From JBCCRH01 sp039208045 (lineage in GTDB: Bacteria; Bacteroidota; Bacteroidia; Chitinophagales; Saprospiraceae), in contig JBCCRH010000339.1 in NCBI GenBank assembly GCA_039208045.1, positions 1 to 7,117 of the forward strand: a stretch of DNA of 7,117 nucleotides. Direction: 5' to 3'. Below are positions 1-5,495 of this stretch, one piece after another; position 1 is the stretch's first letter, and each line of letters starts with the position of its first letter. The notes beneath the pieces were generated by a model. The model worked only from the letters and a program-made list of their open reading frames with translations, searched no databases and was not told the origin of the DNA. A program made the position numbers and the translations under genes.

Positions 1-351
1 CATCTTTGGCGTTTCTACCTGTTCGTCTTCTGGGCCTTTACGTTGCTTCATAAAAAATACAGTTGGTGGAATGGAGAAGATGCCAAGCAGGATGGCAAGT
101 CCTACTTTGGTATGTAAAATCCAATTATTGGTGTAGAATTCAGCGGGCTTGCCTACGGCAAACCACAAGGTGAAGCCTGCGGCTACGGCGAGGATAGCGC
201 TCAATCCATAGATACCGTCGATACGAGCTAGGCGGGCGATTTCTGAGCGAGTCATATTAGGTTTGGTTAATAAGTATTCAGCTACTACGGTGGCCGCGAT
301 GGTGAAGATGGAAATAAAGTGGAGGTAGCGAGTGAGTATTTCGAGGGTCAT
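1..351 (-). CDS. DUF2214-like small integral membrane protein (3' end outside window)
   Basis: An open frame runs from an ATG at 351-349 to the left edge without a stop, giving 117 residues. The protein opens MTLEILTRYLHFISIFTIAA, a hydrophobic first membrane helix. A conserved-looking cytoplasmic segment follows (TRSEIARLARIDGIYGLSA, about residues 34-52), leading into a second helix (about 47-65). Then come a short loop with NNWILHTKVGLA and a third helix (about 83-101), before a charged tail begins (KQRKGPEDEQ). This order, and especially the RLAR-D-IYGL and N-x(3)-H-x-K motifs, matches my memory of the DUF2214 family, which is usually about 150 residues, so roughly 30 are missing. The function of the family is unknown to me. 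The gene points away from the AraC gene at 629. No clear -7 box was seen upstream. The family call is from memory. Confidence 0.8.
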   Translation of the reverse strand, partial: MTLEILTRYLHFISIFTIAATVVAEYLLTKPNMTRSEIARLARIDGIYGLSAILAVAAGFTLWFAVGKPAEFYTNNWILHTKVGLAILLGIFSIPPTVFFMKQRKGPEDEQVETPKM

Positions 352-447
352 GCCGTTGTTTTAGGCATAAACTGGGGAAAAGGGGCTTTTGTTTAGGAGC
401 TGGGGCGCATAAGCGCTGCGGAAGGGGGCGACGGTAAGGAGCCGACT

Positions 448-507
448 CCAAATCATCCATTGCCGTTCACTGAGCGGAGCCGAAGTGAACGGCAATGGAT
501 GATTTGG
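448..507. repeat. Perfect 24-bp inverted repeat (REP-like palindrome)
   Basis: The arms at 448-471 and 484-507 are perfect reverse complements of 24 bases around a 12-base loop (GAGCGGAGCCGA). The centre reads GTTCACTGAGCGGAGCCGAAGTGAAC split across arm and loop. From memory, the CACTGAGCGGAG-CGAAGTG core resembles palindromic intergenic repeats common in Bacteroidota genomes; I could not check this. Pairing continues imperfectly for a few bases outside the arms. It could act as an RNA hairpin, a terminator-like or mRNA-stabilising structure, or a substrate for a REP-associated transposase. No T-run follows either arm, so it is not a standard terminator. Confidence 0.85.
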
Positions 508-542
508 AGGCTGAGCGAATAGCGAACCCTGTAGCATAGCGA

Positions 543-604
543 CCCGGAGCGCTATCTGCTGTACACTTTGGCTTCGCTCAGCGTACAGCGGATAGTGCTC
601 CGGG
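543..604 (+). repeat. 22-bp inverted repeat with two G-U pairs, just upstream of the AraC gene
   Basis: The arms at 543-564 and 583-604 pair along all 22 positions in plus-strand RNA, with an 18-base loop (565-582). Twenty pairs are Watson-Crick; the other two are wobbles (g551 with u596, and u557 with g590). In minus-strand RNA these two would be C-A mismatches, so the structure fits a plus-strand transcript better. The loop carries GCTTCGCTCAGC, the inverse of the CTGAGCG core of the neighbouring palindrome, so both probably belong to one repeat family. The right arm ends 24 bases before the AraC start codon, so the hairpin may lie in that gene's leader. Confidence 0.8.
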
Positions 605-628
605 ATATGCCCAACTGATACAAAGCAT

Positions 629-1468
629 ATGTTCAACATTTACAATCGATATCACAGTGCTGTAGGTGGAATTAATTTTTCGCAGGCTTTGACGTACTCG
701 GAATTTAGGGGGAAGTCGAGAGGGATTGGCTTGAAATATGTGCAGGAAGGGCAGGAAAATTATGTGGTGCAGGAGCATCGCTTGTCTGTGCGGAAGGGGC
801 AATGGATGCTGGTGCGTGATGAGGGGAATTTTGAGGTGTATAGCGAGAAAAAAGTGAAGGTGGTGAATGGCATCTGTGTGGATTTTGATACGGATTTGTT
901 GCTGCAAGCGCATAGTGGATTTGAGCATTGCGATTTGCTGTTTAATACGCCGTTCTACTGTGGGCCTTCTAGCTTAGGGCCTTCTATATTTCGGTTTTTT
1001 GACCCTTTTTCGAGTATGGGGCAATCGAATGAGCAAAATGAATTGGCAATGCGGCGTGTGTTGGATGGTATTGTTGCATTTGCCGGTTATATTCATGAGA
1101 TAGAAGGCCCCTTATCGGTTGCTGTGAAGCATTTGGAAGTGCAGCGGCAACTGCTGGCCAGGCTGTTGTATACTAAGGATTACATCCACCAATATTATCA
1201 TACGAAGCTTCCTTTGGGGGAGTTGGCGCGCGTGGCGGGCTTGTCTAAGTATCACTTCCACCGTTTATTTCAGCTTTGTTTTCGGTGTTCTCCGAAGGAT
1301 TTGCAGATTCAATTGAGGATGGATAGGGCAAAGGAGCTGCTAGCGCAAGGTGATCTTCCAATCTATTCGATTGCTTATCAATTAGGATATACCGATACGG
1401 CTGCTTTTTCGAATCAGTTTAAGCGCTATCATCAGCAGACGCCTTTTCAATATCGGGGAAGCTTGTGA
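629..1468 (+). CDS. AraC-family transcriptional regulator
   Basis: The 279-residue protein ends in an AraC/XylS DNA-binding domain (about residues 183-279). The first helix-turn-helix is near 196-216 (LGELARVAGLSKYHFHRLFQ). The second is near 244-266 (IYSIAYQLGYTDTAAFSNQF), followed by the usual TPFQYR end. Residues 1-180 form the putative sensor part. They have a beta-rich stretch (about 30-90) but no clear His-containing cupin motif, and I do not recognise the ligand. The ATG at 629 is the only plausible start: an in-frame TAG lies at 593-595 and no other ATG or GTG comes between. The protein is a likely cytoplasmic activator or repressor. The T9SS-protein/hydrolase pair 67 bases downstream on the same strand is its most obvious candidate target, by position only. 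A palindromic repeat sits directly upstream. Confidence 0.93.
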   Translation: MFNIYNRYHSAVGGINFSQALTYSEFRGKSRGIGLKYVQEGQENYVVQEHRLSVRKGQWMLVRDEGNFEVYSEKKVKVVNGICVDFDTDLLLQAHSGFEHCDLLFNTPFYCGPSSLGPSIFRFFDPFSSMGQSNEQNELAMRRVLDGIVAFAGYIHEIEGPLSVAVKHLEVQRQLLARLLYTKDYIHQYYHTKLPLGELARVAGLSKYHFHRLFQLCFRCSPKDLQIQLRMDRAKELLAQGDLPIYSIAYQLGYTDTAAFSNQFKRYHQQTPFQYRGSL

Positions 1469-1506
1469 ATAGCAAGATTTTACAATGTGGACTACCGTTG
1501 GCCATC

Positions 1507-1514
1507 TAGATTTG
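1507..1514 (+). promoter_or_regulatory. Candidate Bacteroidota -7 box (TAGATTTG)
   Basis: TAGATTTG matches the TAnnTTTG consensus of the Bacteroidota primary sigma factor exactly. It would start transcription near 1519-1521, about 15 bases before the ATG at 1536. No good TTTG -33 element lies at the usual distance; TTTT at 1478-1481 is slightly too far. The box supports independent transcription of the T9SS-protein/hydrolase pair. It also argues against translation starting at the in-frame ATG at 1485, which lies upstream of it. Confidence 0.5.
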
Positions 1515-1535
1515 GGTGAACAAACACCTGATCTA

Positions 1536-2735
1536 ATGAAAAATCGACTCGTTTTTACACTCCTCTTTGCCATAGTTTCTATAGCTATAATGCGGGCACA
1601 ACTACCTTATACCGAATCCTTTGAAACAGGAAGTGGATATACGGCTGATGTGGATGTTATTGATAATTTTGATGATTACTTTGCCCGGATGGACACGGAT
1701 TGTACTGGCCCTCCCGATCCTTGTGCTGTTAACTTCTTTATGGGCTATACAGGCTTTAATGGCAGTTTTTATTGGGCAGGAGAAGATCATGATGATCCTG
1801 ATGTTGGAGGGGTTGCTACCCTTTGTATTACCCTGGATGCCATTGACATTTCGAGCAATACGAGTGGGCGGATTAATATCTCTATGTTGGCTGCTGCCAA
1901 TGGTCAGAATAACCCCTTCGAGTTGGCTAATGATGGCATATTCGTGACGTACGCTGTGGATGGCGGAGCGTTTCAGCCGGTGCATACTTGGGCGTATTAT
2001 TCTCCGGATGGGGGAACTACAGAGCGACTGGCGTATGATGAAGATAACGATGGGGCGGTTAATGGAGCGGAGTCAGATATACTGACGGGTACCTTTGAGG
2101 CAAAAGACCGCGATGTAGATGCGGTGGGGACTAGTTTGGTTATCAGGATTTGTGCGCACTCGGAAGCTTCGAGTGAAGAGTGGGCGGTAGATCATATTGT
2201 AGTGACTAGTGCAGCACCGCTTCCGGTAGAGCTTACCACTTTTTCTGCTGAGGCTGTAGAGAAAGGGGTTTGGCTGGATTGGCAGACGGCTTCTGAGGTG
2301 AATAATATGGGATTTGATGTTCAACGCTCTGTGGATGGGAAATCGTGGGAGACTATTCATTTTGTGGAAGGGCATGGTGATGCTAGACAGGCTAATACTT
2401 ACCGGTATTTTGATCCTATGTTTACTGGTGGGGCATTGTATTATCGGCTTAAGCAGCTTGATCTAGATGGAAGTTATGCCTTTTCTAAGGTGGTGACGGT
2501 GCAAAGGGATTTTGAGCAGATACGTATTTTTCCTAATCCTGCCACTGATTATCTGTTTGTTGGTGCTGAGGTAGAGGAGCGTAGATTTTATATTTATAAT
2601 CAACTGGGGGAGCTAGTTCGTACGCCTCCTTTTGTAGATTCTAGAATTGATATTTCTAATTTGAGTCCAGGTATGTATTTTTTAAAACTGGAAGTGCAGG
2701 GCCAGCCGATGATTACGAAAATAATAAAACTGTAG
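1536..2735 (+). CDS. Secreted protein with type IX secretion C-terminal sorting domain
   Basis: The 399-residue protein starts MKNRLVFTLLFAIVSIAIMRAQ, a signal peptide probably cut near residue 21-22. I prefer this ATG to the in-frame one at 1485, which would put 17 polar residues before the signal. Residues about 23-225 form a beta-rich, Asp-rich domain (ESFE near the start, WAVDHIVVTS at the end), resembling jelly-roll/MAM-like domains of Bacteroidota surface proteins. Residues 168-179 (DEDNDGAVNGAE) fit a calcium-binding EF-hand-type loop. Residues 229-322 (LPVELTTFSAE...NNMGFDVQRS...YYRLKQLD) are the Fn3-like spacer typical of T9SS cargo. Residues 330-399 (IFPNPATDYL...NLSPGMYFLKL...KIIKL) are a type A sorting domain, so the protein should cross the outer membrane and be anchored or released. 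No catalytic motif was found; the specific role is unknown. It is coupled to the hydrolase gene one base downstream. Confidence 0.92.
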   Translation: MKNRLVFTLLFAIVSIAIMRAQLPYTESFETGSGYTADVDVIDNFDDYFARMDTDCTGPPDPCAVNFFMGYTGFNGSFYWAGEDHDDPDVGGVATLCITLDAIDISSNTSGRINISMLAAANGQNNPFELANDGIFVTYAVDGGAFQPVHTWAYYSPDGGTTERLAYDEDNDGAVNGAESDILTGTFEAKDRDVDAVGTSLVIRICAHSEASSEEWAVDHIVVTSAAPLPVELTTFSAEAVEKGVWLDWQTASEVNNMGFDVQRSVDGKSWETIHFVEGHGDARQANTYRYFDPMFTGGALYYRLKQLDLDGSYAFSKVVTVQRDFEQIRIFPNPATDYLFVGAEVEERRFYIYNQLGELVRTPPFVDSRIDISNLSPGMYFLKLEVQGQPMITKIIKL

Positions 2736-2736
2736 G

Positions 2737-4080
2737 ATGAAAAGTACGCTGCAACTTGGAATGATTGGGTTGATACTACTTACTTGCTGCTATGTTGTGC
2801 AAGCGCAAGAACTGGCTCGTAAGGGCACTCTGGGGATACAAATGCAAGATAATACTAAGGGGAAAGGACTGGAGGTACTACGTGTATTTGATAACACTAC
2901 TGCTTCGGCACTGCAACTTATAGCTGGGGATATTTTGCTTACCGCAAATGGCGTGGCATTCAATGAGGTGGAGGAGTTGGTGCAAGCAGTGGGGAATTGG
3001 AAGGCTGGGGATGCACTGGAGGTAGTCATTCGCAGGGATGGGCAACGGCAAGTGTTGGTAAGGGAAGTAGTTGGCAAGCCATTGGAGCAGTCGGAATATG
3101 GGGAGCTGATTTACGGGGCGGTGGCGTATGGAGGGGGGCTGCTGCGCACGATATTGGAGTTGCCAAAGGGAGTGGAGCGCCCGCCGGTTTTGCTATTCAT
3201 GCAGGGAGTGGGATGTGCTTCCATTGATTACCCGTATCATCCAGAGGCGACGGTGAAATTGTTGATTGAGGAGCTGGTAAAACATGGGGTGGCGGTGTTT
3301 AGGGTGGAGAAGCCGGGGATGGGCGATAGTTATGGGGAGGTGGGATGTCGGGAGATGGATTATCCGTATGAAGTGGGGGCTTTCGAGGCGGCTTTGAAGC
3401 AGCTGAAAGCGATGGATGGATTTGACAGTAGCAATATTTTCCTGTTTGGCGAATCGCTGAGTTCAATCACAGCACCATTGTTGGCCAATAAGCATCGGGT
3501 GGCGGGGATTGTAGCGTGGGGTGGGCTGTCCAAGTCATGGTTTGAGTATAGCTTACGCTTAATGAAGGATCAGAAGATACGCATTGGGAAGGATGTGGCT
3601 TCTACGGAGGAGCGTTTTCGGGAGTATGTGCCTTTATTTTATGATTTTTTTATTCTTCAAAAGACGAAGGAAGAGCTAGAAAGCACGAAGGCTTATAAGG
3701 ACTTTCTGGGGAGTTTCCTGAAGGGGGATCAATGGCGCGGCTTGCATCACTATCGCTTTTTTCAGACGCTTAATGAAGTAGATGTCTTGACGGCCTACTC
3801 GAAGGTGGATTGTCCGGTGCTGGCGCTAGCTGGGGACTGCGATGTGCATACGATTGATACTTCTTGGACGAATGATATTGCGTATGCGGTGAACGAGCAT
3901 GGGAATGGGCAAGCGGAGGTGGTGATTTTCCCTCAGACGACACATCATTATTTTAAGGTGGATTCGATGGAGGAGTATGTGCGTAGGTACTTGAAGGGCG
4001 AGATTCGTTCTAGGGAGATGGCGGAAAATTTTAATGCAGAGATTGGGCGGGTGGTGGCGGATTGGGTGAAAGCTAAATAA
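2737..4080 (+). CDS. Exported PDZ-alpha/beta hydrolase
   Basis: The 447-residue protein has an N-terminal signal peptide (about 1-23, ending VVQA before QE), so it probably acts in the periplasm or at the cell surface. Residues about 28-112 form a PDZ-like domain (TLGIQM at 31-36, then AGDILLTANGVAF near 63-75, then VVIRRDGQ). Residues about 120-447 are an alpha/beta-hydrolase fold. The likely oxyanion loop is MQGVGCASIDYP (155-166). The nucleophile is Ser240 in FGESLSS, with Ser242 replacing the usual Gly of GxSxG. The acid is Asp369 or Asp367 (LAGDCDVHT) and the base His403 or His404 (TTHHYF). It is a predicted serine esterase or peptidase-like hydrolase of unknown substrate. The start lies one base after the stop of the T9SS protein gene, which implies translational coupling. 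An LLTC string at residues 14-17 is a poor lipobox because Thr precedes the Cys. Confidence 0.9.
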   Translation: MKSTLQLGMIGLILLTCCYVVQAQELARKGTLGIQMQDNTKGKGLEVLRVFDNTTASALQLIAGDILLTANGVAFNEVEELVQAVGNWKAGDALEVVIRRDGQRQVLVREVVGKPLEQSEYGELIYGAVAYGGGLLRTILELPKGVERPPVLLFMQGVGCASIDYPYHPEATVKLLIEELVKHGVAVFRVEKPGMGDSYGEVGCREMDYPYEVGAFEAALKQLKAMDGFDSSNIFLFGESLSSITAPLLANKHRVAGIVAWGGLSKSWFEYSLRLMKDQKIRIGKDVASTEERFREYVPLFYDFFILQKTKEELESTKAYKDFLGSFLKGDQWRGLHHYRFFQTLNEVDVLTAYSKVDCPVLALAGDCDVHTIDTSWTNDIAYAVNEHGNGQAEVVIFPQTTHHYFKVDSMEEYVRRYLKGEIRSREMAENFNAEIGRVVADWVKAK

Positions 4081-4125
4081 AGGGGCGTCCACGGAGTCCT
4101 TAAGCACTCCGAGGACGCTCTTTTA
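4078..4125. terminator. Bidirectional terminator between convergent genes
   Basis: Arms 4085-4097 and 4106-4118 pair as six base pairs, one A-A mismatch and six base pairs, around an eight-base loop (CCTTAAGC). In plus-strand RNA the stem extends outward to 4078 and 4125 through two G-U pairs, and a TTTT tract (4121-4124) lies on the 3' side. On the minus strand the arm is followed by CCCCTTTATTT. The structure begins within the stop codon of the hydrolase gene and ends one base before the stop codon of the MFS gene, so it fills the whole gap between them. Confidence 0.88.
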
Positions 4126-5271
4126 CTAGCTCCTTCCACTCAGCACTGCTGCGCTTAGCGCTAGCACTGCTAACAGACCAAAGGCTATTTGCAGGCTAAA
4201 CAACTCTCCAATCACTCCAATGAGGGTAGGAGCAAATAGAAAACCTACAATGCCGACTGAAGCAATCGTTGCAATACCATTGTTGGGATCTACTTTGGCT
4301 GCCATGCTGAATACGATGGGAACCACCACAGAGAAGCCCAGTCCAGTAAGCATAAAACCGACGAGGGCCATACCTGGACTTGGCGCAAAAACGACCATGC
4401 TCAGACCTAATGCACCGAGGATGCTTCCCCACTTTAGCAGGCTCGTACCTGATACCATTAAGCGAATACGATCTCCACTGAAGCGGCCGATGGCCATCAT
4501 CAAGGAGAAGGCAGCAAAGCCCCAGCTTGCAATCAAGAGCGAGCTATCTAAGTGCTTACGCAAGTAAATAGCGCCCCAGTCTGCAATAGCTCCCTCACCG
4601 ATCATGACAAAACAACCGATTAGGGCTAATATGACCAATGATCTACCTGGTAGACTCCATTTTGAAGGGGTAATTGGAGTATCTGGCAATCCGAACAATG
4701 ATTGCTTAAAAATGAACAGCGAGCCGCCCATTAGCATAGCAATAGCTGGGATATGCCAGTACAATGGAATCCCCCAATTAGCAATAAAACCTGCGCTGGC
4801 AGCACCAATCATCGCCCCAAGGCTAAACATACCATGGCAGGACGACATAATCACTTTCCCACTCCTTTCCTCAATAGTCGAGGCAGCAGCATTCATAGAA
4901 ACATTCATCCAGCCATCGGCAAAACCAAAAATGGCCAGCGCAACGGCAAATACCCAAAAATTCCACGCTAGCGGGGGCAGAATAACTGTAAAACAAAGTA
5001 ATAAGCCACTGTAGAAGTTCGCCTTTGAAGTCGTAACTACTGCATTGATGCGACTTGCTAGCTGAGTGCCTAGCAGTGCCCCAAGAGGCATGCCTAGCAA
5101 CGCCAGCCCAAGCGTTCCTTCTGACAACTGTAGCTTTGCCTGTATCTCTGGTAGTCGGGCTAGCCAACTTCCCAAAAGGATACTCATCGTGAAAAACAAC
5201 CATGCTACACTAGCGATCGGCCATCGCCAAGAGCTTTGAGTAGTAATTTTTTCTGATGTTAATGCAACCAT
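4126..5271 (-). CDS. MFS transporter, MosC/YbjJ-like
   Basis: The 381-residue protein is hydrophobic throughout with about 12 predicted membrane helices, a usual MFS size. Features recalled for the MosC/YbjJ branch are visible. Near the N-terminus, GSWLARLPEIQAKLQLSEG (34-52) precedes helix 2. Residues 115-152 carry FGFADGWMNVSMNAAA and then SSCHGMFSLG. Residues 225-237 carry GEGAIADWGAIYL, and GRFSGDR (262-268) is the motif-A-like loop in the second half. The protein probably exports or imports a small polar compound such as a sugar derivative across the inner membrane; the substrate is not readable from sequence. The ATG at 5271-5269 gives a short polar N-terminus before helix 1. The gene is divergent from the cupin-AraC regulator at 5496, its likely regulator, and two -7 boxes plus a dyad lie in its upstream region. 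Confidence 0.9.
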   Translation of the reverse strand: MVALTSEKITTQSSWRWPIASVAWLFFTMSILLGSWLARLPEIQAKLQLSEGTLGLALLGMPLGALLGTQLASRINAVVTTSKANFYSGLLLCFTVILPPLAWNFWVFAVALAIFGFADGWMNVSMNAAASTIEERSGKVIMSSCHGMFSLGAMIGAASAGFIANWGIPLYWHIPAIAMLMGGSLFIFKQSLFGLPDTPITPSKWSLPGRSLVILALIGCFVMIGEGAIADWGAIYLRKHLDSSLLIASWGFAAFSLMMAIGRFSGDRIRLMVSGTSLLKWGSILGALGLSMVVFAPSPGMALVGFMLTGLGFSVVVPIVFSMAAKVDPNNGIATIASVGIVGFLFAPTLIGVIGELFSLQIAFGLLAVLALSAAVLSGRS

Positions 5272-5288
5272 AATTTTCTATTAAAAAA

Positions 5289-5318
5289 GGTAATCCATGT
5301 GCGTGCACACGAATTACC
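5289..5318. promoter_or_regulatory. 30-bp dyad, candidate operator in the MFS leader
   Basis: GGTAAT (5289-5294) and ATTACC (5313-5318) flank an inner TGTGC-GT-GCACA (5298-5309). All are centred on the same point (5303/5304), and C5296/G5311 also pair. In total 12 of 14 symmetric positions match. It lies 17 bases upstream of the MFS start codon and just downstream of the -7 box at 5329-5336. This is a position where a bound dimeric repressor would block transcription. In the leader RNA it could also form a hairpin. A further GGTAAT half-site occurs at 5340-5345. Confidence 0.6.
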
Positions 5319-5328
5319 CTCAATGATT

Positions 5329-5336
5329 CAAAGTTA
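5329..5336 (-). promoter_or_regulatory. Candidate -7 box for the MFS gene (TAACTTTG)
   Basis: Read on the minus strand this is TAACTTTG, an exact match to TAnnTTTG. A TTTA lies 18 bases further upstream as a one-mismatch -33 element. The predicted start would be near 5322, giving a leader of about 50 bases that contains the 30-bp dyad. Confidence 0.5.
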
Positions 5337-5365
5337 AATGGTAATGTATGAAACTAAATCTATTA

Positions 5366-5373
5366 CAAAAATA
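5366..5373 (-). promoter_or_regulatory. Second candidate -7 box for the MFS gene (TATTTTTG)
   Basis: On the minus strand this reads TATTTTTG, also an exact TAnnTTTG match, 37 bases upstream of the first. It has only a T-run (5389-5394 region) as a possible -33 element at a rather short distance. It may be a second start or a chance match in AT-rich DNA. Confidence 0.3.
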
Positions 5374-5409
5374 GGGGCGTTTCGTTTAAAAAACTACTAG
5401 AAGATTGTC

Positions 5410-5429
5410 TTAATTTAGTGCTAAATTAA
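5410..5429. promoter_or_regulatory. Perfect palindrome, candidate operator site 1
   Basis: TTAATTTAG and CTAAATTAA are perfect 9-base inverted arms around a central TG. The site is in the divergent MFS/AraC control region, about 67 bases before the AraC start codon. A degenerate copy follows at 5460-5477, so the two look like paired binding sites for one regulator. Confidence 0.55.
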
Positions 5430-5466
5430 CATGATGCAACTTTATGGCGGCGTTTCATGTTAATTT
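5423..5466. repeat. 12-bp inverted repeat linking operator sites 1 and 2
   Basis: AAATTAACATGA (5423-5434) and TCATGTTAATTT (5455-5466) are perfect inverted arms separated by 20 bases. The left arm overlaps the right half of the 5410-5429 palindrome and the right arm overlaps the left half of the 5460-5477 copy. The same TTAATTT half-site is thus used in nested symmetries. As RNA the arms could pair around a 20-base loop in the leader of the AraC gene. Confidence 0.6.
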
Positions 5467-5477
5467 GGTGTAAATAA
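5460..5477. promoter_or_regulatory. Imperfect copy of the palindrome, candidate operator site 2
   Basis: TTAATTTGGTGTAAATAA matches the palindrome at 5410-5429 apart from one substitution and two single-base gaps. It overlaps TTAATTTG (5460-5467), a one-mismatch version of the TAnnTTTG -7 box, about 28 bases before the AraC start codon. If that weak box is the AraC promoter, a protein bound here would cover it, which would fit autoregulation. Confidence 0.4.
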
Positions 5478-5495
5478 TCCTGAAATTTTAAATAG

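Larger units (their letters stand above)
352..628. other. Palindrome-rich intergenic region between divergent genes
   Basis: This 277-base stretch separates the DUF2214-like gene (minus) from the AraC gene (plus). I see no convincing gene in it: the minus-strand frame crossing it reads straight through both arms of the inverted repeats and looks like nothing known. Besides the two large inverted repeats listed separately it holds small hairpins: AAAAG-GGG-CTTTT at 378-390, GCGC-ATAA-GCGC at 405-416 and GGAG-CCGA-CTCC at about 438-449. The motif CTGAGCGRA occurs three times: near 470-478 and 512-520 on the plus strand, and inverted at about 573-581. No TAnnTTTG box was found on either strand. 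The region is G-rich on the plus strand and may be a dispersed, REP-like intergenic element. Confidence 0.6.

Noticed and set aside
361..639. Minus-strand frame of 92 codons across the palindromic region
   Set aside because: It reads through both arms of the perfect inverted repeats, has no recognisable domain, and overlaps the start of the AraC gene. It is best explained as a by-product of repeat DNA.
1485..1535. Earlier in-frame ATG for the T9SS protein
   Set aside because: It would add 17 polar residues before a good signal peptide, and it lies upstream of the exact -7 box at 1507-1514.
2776..2787. Possible lipobox LLTC in the hydrolase signal peptide
   Set aside because: Thr directly before the Cys is not usual for signal peptidase II. 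A better signal peptidase I site (VVQA) follows at residues 20-23.
3826..4139. Minus-strand frames antisense to the hydrolase end
   Set aside because: Low-complexity His/Arg/Leu-rich translations without domain features, lying wholly opposite a well-supported gene.
5376..5456. Direct repeat GGCGTTTC at 5376-5383 and 5449-5456, 73 bases apart (about seven helical turns)
   Set aside because: It is suggestive of AraC-type looping sites, but an 8-base direct repeat in a 224-base region is fairly likely by chance, and the similarity does not extend further.
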